From an uncultured Collinsella sp. (GTDB taxonomy: Bacteria; Actinomycetota; Coriobacteriia; Coriobacteriales; Coriobacteriaceae), in the NCBI GenBank assembly GCA_958445895.1, contig CAUCTV010000001.1, forward strand, positions 1 to 64,000: a stretch of DNA of 64,000 nucleotides, read 5' to 3'. Below are positions 24,716 to 32,978 of this stretch, in pieces (within the stretch, counting starts at the first letter, position 1; each line of letters opens with the position of its first letter). The notes below the pieces were generated by a model, which saw only the letters and a list, made by a program, of their open reading frames with translations, ran no database searches and was not told the origin of the DNA. A program made the translations under genes and the position numbers.

Positions 24716-25378
24716 TTAGATAGCGAAAAGTTTAGCAAGCTCGGCCACCGAGTGCACCACCGCATCGGCACCCGCCGCCTCGTGCTCGCCCGGCGCCGCC
24801 GCGCCCGAATAGATGCCGATGCACGGCACGCCCATTGCGTGCGCGCCCTCCACATCGTTAAAGCGATCGCCGATCATCACGGCATCGTCGGCCGTCGCGC
24901 CGAGCGCCGCCAGGGCATCGCGGACCGAATCGGCCTTGGTCTCGCGTCCCTGCGGCGGATTCATGCCAATCACCGCCTCAAACTGAGAGAGCCCGAGCTC
25001 ATGCACCATGTCGATGCACTTGGCCTCCATGCGCGACGTCGCCACGGCCATACGTTTGCCTTGGGCGACCAACCCATCCAGCAGCTCGGGGACCCCATTG
25101 AACACGGGATACTCCTCCGGTCCCAGTTCATCAAAAAAGGCGCGGTACTCATCGGCCACCACAAGCGACTCCTCGCGGGAAAAGCCGTAAAAGTCGTGAA
25201 AGCTCTTCCACAGGGGCGGCCCGATCATGCGGCGCAGATCACCCATCTGCGTCTCCGAAAACCCGCGCGCAGCCAGCGTCTTGCGCGTCGAGGTCATCAC
25301 TGCCCGACCCGTATCGGCCACCGTGCCGTCAAAATCGAACAGCACAACCGGCCGCTCGCAAAGTTGCAATGCCGCCAT
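24716..25378 (-). CDS. HAD-superfamily phosphatase (Gph/PgmB-like)
   Basis: 220 residues from the ATG at 25378, with AAGAAGG in front; an in-frame ATG at 25411 is the alternative. VLFDFDGTVADTG gives the two catalytic aspartates, RMAVATSR motif II, and VMIGDRFNDVEGAHAMG motif IV. The helical cap (TLAARGFSETQMGDLRRMIGPPL) is of the C1 type found in phosphoglycolate phosphatase and related enzymes. Substrate not readable from sequence. Confidence 0.87.
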   Translation of the reverse strand: MAALQLCERPVVLFDFDGTVADTGRAVMTSTRKTLAARGFSETQMGDLRRMIGPPLWKSFHDFYGFSREESLVVADEYRAFFDELGPEEYPVFNGVPELLDGLVAQGKRMAVATSRMEAKCIDMVHELGLSQFEAVIGMNPPQGRETKADSVRDALAALGATADDAVMIGDRFNDVEGAHAMGVPCIGIYSGAAAPGEHEAAGADAVVHSVAELAKLFAI

Positions 25379-25534
25379 CGGCACCCTTCTTCCCCAGTTG
25401 ATGATTTCCACACCACCGCTTCAAACTGTTGACTATTCAACAATTGAACCTAGCAATGTAGAGCAACTCCACTATACTTGTCGCACTTTGCTTTCAGAAG
25501 GCGGCGCTGCCGCGCCCCAACGAAAGGTGCAATT

Positions 25535-26395
25535 ATGTCTTTTGCCATCATAACCGACTCCACGTCGGACATCTCCCCCGCCCGTGCCCAAGAGCTCGGC
25601 ATTTACGTGATTCCGCTGCATGTGATTATCGAGGGCGAGGACCTGCTCGACCAGGTGCAGATTACCGCCGAGGAATACGTCGCCCGCATGGCCGGCTCCG
25701 AGCAGCTGCCGCACACCTCGCAGCCGAGCGCCGGCGAGTTCAAGGCGCTGTTTGACCGCGTACGCGCCGATGGCCACGACAGCGCGATCTTTATCTCGCT
25801 GTGCAGCGAGTGGTCCGCCTGCTATTCCAACGCATGCCTGGTCGCCGAGACCCACGAGCTCGACGTGCGCTGCATCGATTCGCGCACCGGCTCGGGCGCC
25901 GAGGGCCTGCTGGTGGAGTACGCGCTTGCCATGCGCGAGGACGGCCGCAGCTTGGACGAGACCGAGGCGCAGATCCGCGCGACGCTGCCCGAAGCCCACC
26001 TGCTGCTGATTCCCCGCACGCTCGAGAACCTGGTCAAAAACGGCCGCGCCCCCAAGCTCGCCGGCCAGCTGACGCAGATGCTCAACATTCGCCTGGCCGT
26101 TTCGCCGGAGTGGAAATCGGGCGAGATCAAGGCCATCAAAAAGGGCCGCGGCGCCAAGCGCATCGTCGCCAACACCATGGCAGATTGCCTCGCGTTTTTG
26201 GACGAGCACCCGGGCTCAAGCGTGCGCGTGCTCACGACCGGCGCCGCCGAGGAGCAGGAACTTGTCAACGAGGCGCTCGCGGGCCAGGACTACGTAGACG
26301 CCGGCACTGGCCCCATCGGCTGCACCATCGCCACCCACGTAGGCGTCGATGCCATCGCCATCAGCTACTGCCCCCGCTACCAGCCCATCCACTAG
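25535..26395 (+). CDS. DegV-family fatty-acid-binding protein
   Basis: 286 residues from the ATG at 25535, after AAAGGTG. FAIITDSTSDISPARAQELGIYVIPLHVII is the conserved DegV start, followed by TSQPSAGEFKALF and the SRTGSGAEGL region. DegV (FakB-like) proteins bind one fatty acid and, with the kinase FakA, feed it into phospholipid synthesis as acyl-phosphate. FakA is not in this window. A second DegV gene lies at 40480-41370. A palindromic repeat follows at 26411-26477. Confidence 0.88.
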   Translation: MSFAIITDSTSDISPARAQELGIYVIPLHVIIEGEDLLDQVQITAEEYVARMAGSEQLPHTSQPSAGEFKALFDRVRADGHDSAIFISLCSEWSACYSNACLVAETHELDVRCIDSRTGSGAEGLLVEYALAMREDGRSLDETEAQIRATLPEAHLLLIPRTLENLVKNGRAPKLAGQLTQMLNIRLAVSPEWKSGEIKAIKKGRGAKRIVANTMADCLAFLDEHPGSSVRVLTTGAAEEQELVNEALAGQDYVDAGTGPIGCTIATHVGVDAIAISYCPRYQPIH

Positions 26396-26410
26396 GGGCA
26401 CCTTTACCTC

Positions 26411-26477
26411 TTGCGGTGGAATAGAGACTGTTTTTGGCTTATTAGCCGCCAATCAATCCCTATTCCACCGCAACTTA
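26411..26477. repeat. Dispersed palindromic repeat (GTTGCGGTG family), copy 2
   Basis: TTGCGGTGGAATA at 26411-26423 and TATTCCACCGCAA at 26461-26473 are perfect 13-bp arms with an AT-rich loop. It lies between convergent DegV and YafQ genes. Confidence 0.75.
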
Positions 26478-26488
26478 GAAATCGGCGA

Positions 26489-26797
26489 TCAGCCCAGCGG
26501 ACCCTGAAACAGTTCCTGATGAGTGCCCATTCTCACCAGCCTAATCACTGGGTTAGTCTTATGGGGAAGATAAAGAACGACCACATCGACCAAGCCATCG
26601 GATAGGTGGAAATCGATGTGGCCGTTGTAGTTTCCGCCCGGGTTTGAGAGCTCGTGGGCGCCATACTCCGCCGGAAGTGACCCATGAGCCACAAGCTCTG
26701 CAACCGCCGCTTTAAACTCACTTTTTAGCTGCGGATGCATGCGCATCGTTCGTTTGTAGTCCACCTTAAATTGAGCCTCGACTTTAATCTCGAACAT
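26489..26797 (-). CDS. YafQ/RelE-family mRNA-interferase toxin
   Basis: 102 residues. The fold markers of the YafQ branch are present: KVDYKRTMRMHPQLKSEF in the first helices, the LSNPGGNYNGHIDFHLSDGLVDVVVLYL strand pair, and a basic C-terminal strand VIRLVRMGTHQELF in which the late His is catalytic in YafQ. It should cleave mRNA on the ribosome when its antitoxin is degraded. It starts two bases after the antitoxin stop, and its ribosome site lies within the end of that gene. Confidence 0.88.
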   Translation of the reverse strand: MFEIKVEAQFKVDYKRTMRMHPQLKSEFKAAVAELVAHGSLPAEYGAHELSNPGGNYNGHIDFHLSDGLVDVVVLYLPHKTNPVIRLVRMGTHQELFQGPLG

Positions 26798-26799
26798 CG

Positions 26800-27099
26800 C
26801 TATTCCTCATCGAGGAATGACATAAGCTCATCAGCGTTATTGAATGACAGGCTATCGTCCGGCAAAATCCCCAGCTCATGAGCCTCGGCGATCACCATGG
26901 CGCGCCTCGTCACCTCGTTGGGCACCTCCGCCCTTCCTACAATCTCAAAAGGAATCTTTCGCTGATTTACCAGCTGCCGAACGGCAAGATTGAGATAGGA
27001 ATTGAGGCTGAGGCCGACCGAATCCAAGAACTCAGTCGCCTGCTCCTTGAGCCCCTCTTCGATTCGAACCGTCGTAGGCTTAACTGTTGCTGTAGACAT
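26800..27099 (-). CDS. RelB/DinJ-family antitoxin
   Basis: 99 residues, preceded by GAGGAGG. KPTTVRIEEGLKEQATEFLDSVGLSLNSYLNLAVRQLV is the ribbon-helix-helix DNA-binding domain; the acidic C-terminal half (LPDDSLSFNNADELMSFLDEE) wraps the toxin. As first gene of the pair it also represses the operon. A perfect 50-bp palindrome 41 bases upstream (27140-27189) is a candidate operator. Confidence 0.9.
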   Translation of the reverse strand: MSTATVKPTTVRIEEGLKEQATEFLDSVGLSLNSYLNLAVRQLVNQRKIPFEIVGRAEVPNEVTRRAMVIAEAHELGILPDDSLSFNNADELMSFLDEE

Positions 27100-27139
27100 T
27101 TGCGACCTCCTCGCCCTCGTCTTTTACACCAGTATACCC

Positions 27140-27189
27140 AATACGCATGGCAATCTGATGTTAGATAACATCAGATTGCCATGCGTATT
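27140..27189. promoter_or_regulatory. 50-bp perfect palindrome upstream of the toxin-antitoxin operon
   Basis: Two 24-bp arms (27140-27163 and 27166-27189) are exact reverse complements around GA. It sits between the antitoxin start and the stop of the LOG gene. There is no T-run, so operator or recombination site is as likely as terminator. Confidence 0.8.
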
Positions 27190-27212
27190 CATGTCGCGTG
27201 GGCACGATTGAT

Positions 27213-27971
27213 CTACATCAGCCCGCTGAGCGCAATGTCAACGGCCTCGTTGAGGTCGTCGGTAATGTGTACCAGATCCGGATCGAGCGGGCTAATCATA
27301 CCGGTGCTCATCACCGGGCCGTTGAGCCAGTCGAATAGGCCCTGCCAGTACTCGGTGCCCACCAGCACGAGCGGCATGCGCTTGACCTTGTGCGTCTGCA
27401 CCAGCGTGAGAACCTCGAACATCTCGTCGAGCGTGCCAAAGCCGCCGGGAAATACGATGGCGCCCGAGCTGTACTTAACGAACATGGTTTTGCGCACAAA
27501 GAAGTAGCGGAAGTCCATGCCGAGGTTCACGTATTTATTGAGCCCCTGCTCGTGCGGCAATTCAATGCCTAGGCCAACTGACTTGCCGTTGACACTCGCC
27601 GCTCCCCTGTTGGCCGCTTCCATGATGCCGGGGCCGCCACCGGTGATGACCGCCACGCCACGTTGCGCGATCTTGCGCCCGACGGTACGCGCCGCCTTGT
27701 AGAGCGGATCGGTCTTGGGCGTGCGGGCGCTACCGAAGATGGTCACCGCAGGTCCAAGCTCGGCAAGCGCGCCAAAACCATCGACAAACTCTGCCTGAAT
27801 GCGCAGCACGCGCCACGGGTCGGCATGCAGCCAGTCGGTCGAGTCCTCGGGCGCCAGCAGGTTGGCGTAGGTGTTGTCCTTAGGAATCATGGGGCCGCGC
27901 ATGACCACGGGGCCGCGGCGGTACGTCTCGTCGTAGACAGGCTCGCCCTCGACGTTCTCATTCTTAATCAT
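27213..27971 (-). CDS. LOG-family protein (TIGR00730 Rossmann fold)
   Basis: 252 residues from the ATG at 27971. VTIFGSART opens the Rossmann domain; VITGGGPGIMEAANRGA and VFPGGFGTLDEMFEVLTLVQ are the GGGxGxME and PGGxGTxxE motifs of the LOG family, whose studied members release adenine-type bases from nucleoside 5'-monophosphates (cytokinin-activating phosphoribohydrolases). The ~45-residue N-terminal extension with MIPKDNTYANLLAPEDSTDWLHADPWRVLRI is common to the longer bacterial group. Cellular role in gut actinobacteria unknown. Confidence 0.87.
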   Translation of the reverse strand: MIKNENVEGEPVYDETYRRGPVVMRGPMIPKDNTYANLLAPEDSTDWLHADPWRVLRIQAEFVDGFGALAELGPAVTIFGSARTPKTDPLYKAARTVGRKIAQRGVAVITGGGPGIMEAANRGAASVNGKSVGLGIELPHEQGLNKYVNLGMDFRYFFVRKTMFVKYSSGAIVFPGGFGTLDEMFEVLTLVQTHKVKRMPLVLVGTEYWQGLFDWLNGPVMSTGMISPLDPDLVHITDDLNEAVDIALSGLM

Positions 27972-27984
27972 GGGTACTCCTATC

Positions 27985-28036
27985 GAGAAAAAGAAAAACG
28001 GGCGGGGTCGACGCTGTGCGCCAAACACCCGCCCGA
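27985..28036 (-). terminator. Terminator of tgt
   Basis: On the minus strand CGGGCGGG...CCCGCCCG is followed by TTTTTCTTTTTC, about 150 bases after the tgt stop and just before the LOG gene start. Confidence 0.75.
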
Positions 28037-28184
28037 ACATCAACTATTCGGTATGGTACCCACGATGCATCAAGTGCTTGCAAGCTATCGGTCATCGGTC
28101 GCGCAAGCGGTGTTAGCAAACGTGATGACCGGCCGGCGCTCGCCCCTTGCCGTTGCCCGCGCTCTGCAAGCGCCCGTGCTGCTC

Positions 28185-29324
28185 TTAGTAATCCACCGCC
28201 GCAGGGCTGTTCATCCAGTCGCTCACGAACGCGCCGTAGCGGCCCTCGATAATGGCCTGGCGGGCCCGCTGCATAAGGTTGAGCAGGTAGTAGATGTTGT
28301 GCATCGAAAGCAGAATGCCGCCGAGCATCTCCTTCTGCGTGACCATGTGACGGATGAGCGCACGGCTGTAACCGCCCGTGCACACCGGGCAGGTGCAGGT
28401 GGGATCGATGGGACCGTCGTCGTGCGCAAAGCGAGCGTTGCGGAAGTTGAGGCGACCCTCGCTGGAGAATGCCGTGCCCATACGGCCGGTGCGCGTCGGC
28501 AGCACGCAGTCAAACATGTCGATGCCCACGCCAACGCCGCGCACGAGCGTGGTCGGGTTGCCGACACCCATCAGGTAGCGCGGCTTATGCTTGGGCATGT
28601 ACTCGCTCACGAGCGGCGCCAGGGTCTCGAACATGGTCTCGTGATCCTCGCCCACCGAATAGCCACCGATACCATAGCCCGGGAAGTCGCCGCACTCCTC
28701 CAGATGGCGCAGCGAACGCAGGCGCAGATCCAGGTGCATGCCGCCCTGAACGATGCCAAAGAGCGCCTGGTCATCGCGGGTATGCGCCTTATAGCAGCGC
28801 TCGGCCCACATGCTCGACAGCTCAACGGCGCGCTCAACGTAGGCGCGCGTGGCGGGATAGCCCGGGCACTGGTCGAGCTGCATGCAGATATCGGAGCCGA
28901 GTTTCATGGCGATTTCCATGTTGTCCTCGGGCGTCCAAAACACGTGGCGGCCGTCGTAATCGTTGACGATAAAGCGCACGCCCTCATCGGTGAGCTTGAC
29001 GGCATCGTTGTGGCTGAAGACCTGGAAACCGCCCGAGTCGGTGAGGATGGGGCCGTGCCAGTTCATGAACTTGTGCAGGCCGCCCAGCTCGGCGATGGTA
29101 TCCTCGCCGGGACGCATGGACAGATGATAGGTATTGGCGAGCACGATCTGGGCGCCGAGCTTCTTGACAGTCTCGGTAGGAATGCCCTTGACGTTTGCCT
29201 TGGTGCCCACGGGCATAAAGATCGGCGTCTCGATGTCGCCGTGCGGGGTGTGCAGTACGCCGGCGCGCGCGTGCGTCGTCGGATCCTCGGCAATCAGGTC
29301 GAATTTAAAAAGGTTCTGGTCCAT
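28185..29324 (-). CDS. tgt: tRNA-guanine transglycosylase
   Basis: 379 residues. It exchanges guanine 34 of GUN tRNAs for preQ1 (or queuine). TPIFMPVGTKANVKG, LANTYHLSMRPGEDTI and LTDSGGFQVFS carry the substrate pocket and a catalytic Asp; GIVQGGMHLDLR and YSVGEDHETMFE are further signatures. The second Asp is in GIDMFDCVLPTR. The zinc site is CTCPVCTGGYSRALIRH. Other queuosine genes, queA and queH, lie 4-6 kb away on the same strand. Confidence 0.96.
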   Translation of the reverse strand: MDQNLFKFDLIAEDPTTHARAGVLHTPHGDIETPIFMPVGTKANVKGIPTETVKKLGAQIVLANTYHLSMRPGEDTIAELGGLHKFMNWHGPILTDSGGFQVFSHNDAVKLTDEGVRFIVNDYDGRHVFWTPEDNMEIAMKLGSDICMQLDQCPGYPATRAYVERAVELSSMWAERCYKAHTRDDQALFGIVQGGMHLDLRLRSLRHLEECGDFPGYGIGGYSVGEDHETMFETLAPLVSEYMPKHKPRYLMGVGNPTTLVRGVGVGIDMFDCVLPTRTGRMGTAFSSEGRLNFRNARFAHDDGPIDPTCTCPVCTGGYSRALIRHMVTQKEMLGGILLSMHNIYYLLNLMQRARQAIIEGRYGAFVSDWMNSPAAVDY

Positions 29325-29778
29325 AAACTGGAACTCCTTGGTTGCGGTTCATACGCAAACCATTATACGGGCAACCCGCAAGAAGCACCGACTCGACAGA
29401 AACTGGTGCGAGGAGGATACGGCAGGGACACGGCAAATGAGCGTGGATTTTTGGACGCTTACCGGATGAGCGTGGATAATCTCCCACTTTTGCCCAAAGC
29501 ACAGCCCAAAAACGGGAGATTATCCACTTTCATTCTGCGGGCACTCATTTAAGTACGCCCCCGATGAGTGGAGCTATTTACCAGCCACGGCAACGCCGAT
29601 GTTTTGGCAACGCCGATGTTTTGACAACGTCAGCGAGCGGTCACCAGGGCGAACAAATTGGCATGAAAAGAGGGCGGCATAGACCTTCTGGTCATGCCGC
29701 CCTCTTTGAATGACAAGTTGTCGCTCTGGTGACCGCGCAGCGTCGGCCGGTCCGCCGTTCGGTAGAACGGCGGAACCC
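29325..29778. repeat. Intergenic region holding composite structured repeat, copy 1
   Basis: From 29468 to about 29570 lies a hairpin (GTGGATAATCTCCCACTTTT and its complement GGGAGATTATCCAC) followed by CATTCTGCGGGCACTCATTT. A short 18-bp tandem repeat of CAACGCCGATGTTTTG follows at 29590-29626. Then comes a nested hairpin: outer arms 29637-29663 and 29711-29736, inner arms 29667-29685 and 29690-29707 with a TTCT loop. A third hairpin (CCGCCGTTC/GAACGGCGG) stands next to the SDR stop. The whole block resembles 32714-32978. No gene was seen. Confidence 0.8.
29665..29709. terminator. Central hairpin of repeat copy 1, probable terminator of the SDR gene
   Basis: AAAGAGGGCGGCAT and ATGCCGCCCTCTTT pair around GACCTTCTGGTC, with T-runs on both outer sides, so it can end transcription in either direction. 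Confidence 0.7.
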
Positions 29779-30579
29779 CTAAGGACGCTGGCCCATGCCA
29801 CCCTCGAGGGTGACGGTCTCGCCGTTCATATACTTAAAGTCGGGACCGCAGAGCTGAACGACAACGCGGCCGATTTCCTTCTCGACGTCGCCGTAGTGGC
29901 CTGCCGGCGGCATGTGGACGTTGGCCTTGAACGCCTCGGGATAGGCATCTTGGAAGTTCTCGAGCGCGGCGGTCCAAGCAAGCGGGCAAACGATGTTGAC
30001 GTTGATGCCGTCCTTGCCCCACTCGTTGGCGGCGACGCGAGTCAGGCCGCGGATGCCCTCCTTGGCGGCAGCATAGCTGCACTGGCCGTAGTTGCCAAAC
30101 AGGCCGGCGCCCGAAGCAAAGTTGACCACGGAGCCCTTGGTCTCCTTCAGGTGCGGATAGGCCTTCTGCATGTACAGATAGGTGGCATACAGACCGGAGT
30201 AAATGGCCAGGTTAAACTGATCCATGGTGTGGTCGGCGATGGTCACGCCCGAGGCGCTGGCCTGAGCGTTGTTAACGACGGCGTCGATGCGACCGAACTC
30301 CTCAATCGCCTTGTCGATAACGTTCTGCACGACGGCCTCGTTGTCCTGACCGGCGGAGACATCGGCCTGAACAGGAAGAACCTTAACGCCGTACTCAGCC
30401 TCGAGAGACTCCTTGGCGGCCTCGAGCTTGGCAACGTTGCGGCCGGTGATGACGAGGTTCGCGCCCTCCTTGGCAAAAGCGATATCGATGCCGTAACCGA
30501 TGGAGCCAGCGGAGCCGTCCTTGAGCGTGGCCTTGCCGCCGCCGGTGACGATCACGGTCTTACCAGTGAAAAGTCCCAT
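29779..30579 (-). CDS. Short-chain dehydrogenase/reductase with extended glycine loop
   Basis: 266 residues from the ATG at 30579, after AAAGGA. Classical SDR: NNAQA (position of NNAG), FASGAGLFG (catalytic Ser) and CSYAAAKEG (YxxxK). The cofactor loop is unusual: TGGGKATLKDGSAGSIGYGI has about ten extra residues within the normal TGGxxGIG motif. ADVSA after the second strand and VITGRNV at its end leave NAD or NADP use open. The C-terminal YMNGETVTLEGGMG is the usual FabG-like ending. It could act on acyl, sugar or steroid carbonyls; gut Coriobacteriia carry several bile-acid SDRs, but nothing here proves such a substrate. Confidence 0.85.
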   Translation of the reverse strand: MGLFTGKTVIVTGGGKATLKDGSAGSIGYGIDIAFAKEGANLVITGRNVAKLEAAKESLEAEYGVKVLPVQADVSAGQDNEAVVQNVIDKAIEEFGRIDAVVNNAQASASGVTIADHTMDQFNLAIYSGLYATYLYMQKAYPHLKETKGSVVNFASGAGLFGNYGQCSYAAAKEGIRGLTRVAANEWGKDGINVNIVCPLAWTAALENFQDAYPEAFKANVHMPPAGHYGDVEKEIGRVVVQLCGPDFKYMNGETVTLEGGMGQRP

Positions 30580-30867
30580 ACAAAGTCCTTTCAAATCGCG
30601 ACGGGCCCGCCCGTCGACTGCGCGCATCCAACTTCACGCGCCAAAAGCTGACATGCAACTTTAGCGTGTTCAAGTGAATAGAAAAGGCCTCGGTAGGCGA
30701 ACGGCATAACGTCTTTCGGCGAAGGGATTGTCAAGTACAAACTGGATAAAGTGGCCGAGTTTTTGCTATCGACACGAGCCATCGAACACGTTTTGAAACT
30801 TTGCTGCAGCGCGCGGGATGTCGGCGCGAGACTTTATCATAGGGTGACAAACAACGATGAGGAGCAC

Positions 30868-32637
30868 ATGCCTATGACAGACGAGCTGGACCCCCAGACT
30901 CAACAGCATATTGATGATTCCGCAGACGTCACTGCAGATGCCGACGCTGTGACCTGCGATGATATTGACCTCGACGGCCCATTCTTGGACGAAAGCGCTA
31001 CGGCGGAAACCCCTGGCGCCGAAGATGCAGACGAGCAAAACGACGATGCGCCCGCTCAGGACGACCGCCCCGTACAGGATGCTGCTCCGCAAGCTGCGGG
31101 CCCTATCGAGGTTTCTTCGGAAGAAGAGCTCGACGCCGTCATGGACTCCATGATGGATGCCGTCAAAGCGATGAAAGACGCCGTGGCCGACGCTGACGTT
31201 GACGCCGAGGAAGAGGAGGCCGCCGAGGCAGCCTCGACCTTCGTACCCGGCGAGACTCCGGTTGCCGACCAGGGCAGCACCATGCCCTCGTTTCTGCAGC
31301 TCGAGCATCCCACGATTGGCACCGATGCGGTCGACCCGCACGCAGCAGGCTTTTCTGTGATCGAAGGCGGTACCGGCAATATCGCCGTGCCGCAGACTGC
31401 CGATGCGGACGCTGCCGACACCGCTCGCCCGACTGCCCCGCACTCCCCCGCCGCGAGCCGCGATCTGGGGACCGCTGTCTCGAACACTGCGAACGCCGTG
31501 GGCACCTTTATCGCCCAGGGCGCCTCGGCCATGCGCGAGATGAACGCCGCGAAAAAGGCACTTGCCGATGCCCGCGCCCACCTGGCCGAACTTGAGCAGC
31601 GCATTGCCGATCAGGCCGAGGAACTCGAGACGCGCCAGGATATCGCAGGCCGCTACGACCAGATCGTCGCCGACCAGCGCCAGGCGATTGCCACGGCCCA
31701 AAAGACTGCAGCGGTCGCCGAGATTGACCGTGATGTCCACGCCTCCAAAGCGACAGAGCTCAAGGGTCAGCTCGAACAAATGAAGACAGAGGATGACGCG
31801 ACTAAGCTCCGCCTGAAGGCCGCGCTCGACGCCGTGGAGGCCCGCGAGGCGAGCTCACGCGAGACCGGCAACCGCCTCGTTCGACGTCTTGAGGATTCCA
31901 AGCGCATCCGCGACAAGGTGAAGGCAGAGCGAGACGCCGGCATTGCCGCCGCACAACAAACCGTCGACGCCACGCGCGCCCAGCTCGAGACGCTGCGTCA
32001 TGAGTATGCCGAGCTGCAACGCAATCCCTCGGCAAATCCCGCCAACTATACGGTGCGCACCAGCGAGCTCTCGATGCAGATTTCCGACACGGCAGATGCC
32101 CTGCGTAAAGCCGAAGAAGATGTCCCGCGCATCACCGCCGACCTTGAGCACTCGCTTGCCGCAGCCGAGCAGGCCGTCGAGCAGGCTCAAGCCCCTATCG
32201 CCGACGCAAAACGCGCGCACCAAGCCGTGACGACCGAAGCCGATGCCGCGCGCGACGAGCTGCAGACGGCGAAGACCGCCGCCGCGACTCGTCAGCGCGA
32301 ACTGCGCGAGAAGATCGCTGCCGAGGACAAGGCGCGCCGCGACCAGGAGCAGACCATCGCCAACGCCCAAGCAGATGCCGCACATGCACAGTCGATCATC
32401 GAACAGGCGACCGAGGTGCACGACCACCCAGAGATCACCGAGTCGCTTGCAGGGTCCTTGGCCCGAGACAATGCCGAACACACCGAGACCGAGCGAGAAG
32501 TCGCCCAGCTCGAGGCCACCGAGGACGCGGTGCGCGAGCGTACCCGCGACTCACGCATCAAATTCACCGGCGCCATCGTCTGCATCGTCGCCGTAGTTCT
32601 AGTGATCATCTTGATCTGGCTGTTCGCGAGCAAGTAA
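30868..32637 (+). CDS. Acidic coiled-coil protein with C-terminal membrane anchor
   Basis: 589 residues from the ATG at 30868 (GAGGAG upstream); an ATG two codons later is equally possible. Residues 1-150 are strongly acidic and low-complexity. Residues ~205-540 are long Ala/Glu/Gln/Arg-rich heptads (AKKALADARAHLAELEQRIADQAEELETRQ), a coiled coil interrupted near AELQRNPSANPANYTV. One membrane helix closes the chain (FTGAIVCIVAVVLVIILIWLFASK), so it is tail-anchored with the coil in the cytoplasm, unless exported by an unusual route. No enzymatic motif was seen and no family recognised. It may be a membrane-tethered scaffold. Flanked by the two direct copies of the composite repeat. Confidence 0.7.
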   Translation: MPMTDELDPQTQQHIDDSADVTADADAVTCDDIDLDGPFLDESATAETPGAEDADEQNDDAPAQDDRPVQDAAPQAAGPIEVSSEEELDAVMDSMMDAVKAMKDAVADADVDAEEEEAAEAASTFVPGETPVADQGSTMPSFLQLEHPTIGTDAVDPHAAGFSVIEGGTGNIAVPQTADADAADTARPTAPHSPAASRDLGTAVSNTANAVGTFIAQGASAMREMNAAKKALADARAHLAELEQRIADQAEELETRQDIAGRYDQIVADQRQAIATAQKTAAVAEIDRDVHASKATELKGQLEQMKTEDDATKLRLKAALDAVEAREASSRETGNRLVRRLEDSKRIRDKVKAERDAGIAAAQQTVDATRAQLETLRHEYAELQRNPSANPANYTVRTSELSMQISDTADALRKAEEDVPRITADLEHSLAAAEQAVEQAQAPIADAKRAHQAVTTEADAARDELQTAKTAAATRQRELREKIAAEDKARRDQEQTIANAQADAAHAQSIIEQATEVHDHPEITESLAGSLARDNAEHTETEREVAQLEATEDAVRERTRDSRIKFTGAIVCIVAVVLVIILIWLFASK

Positions 32638-32978
32638 CCACTCCCCAACGATTACAAGGACTGTCCCCAGGTGCCGGCAAAAAAGGAACGTCCCCAAGTG
32701 CCACCTAATGAGAGTGGATAATCTCCCACTTTTGACGAAGAAACACGCCTAAAACGGGAGATTATCCACTCTCATTCTGCAGGCACTCATTTAAGTACGT
32801 CCCCAATGAGTACCTGCCGATGCTTTGGCAAAGTCAGCGAAAACGCCCCTAAGCGAGCAAGGTGACGTGAAAGAGGGGGGCATTGACCTTCTGGTCATGC
32901 CCGACGATTGAACGTCAGATTGCCGCTTAGGGGGGTTTGCAGCGTCGGCCGGTTACGGCGTTTGTAAAACGCCGTAAC
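32638..32978. repeat. Intergenic region holding composite structured repeat, copy 2
   Basis: Starts with an AAGGAACGTCCCC-type repeat (32672-32702). At 32714-32812 follows the GTGGATAATCTCCCACTTTT hairpin with the same GCACTCATTTAAGTACG tail as in copy 1. Then comes a nested hairpin with outer arms 32841-32867 and 32913-32938 and an inner GACCTTCTGGTC stem. A last hairpin (ACGGCGTTT/AAACGCCGT) lies beside the queA stop. It has the same order as 29468-29778 and the same strand. No gene seen. Confidence 0.8.

Noticed and set aside
27663..29552. A 629-codon plus-strand frame opposite the LOG gene and tgt
   Set aside because: It covers parts of two well-defined minus-strand genes and the gap between them, has no ribosome site and shows no domain.
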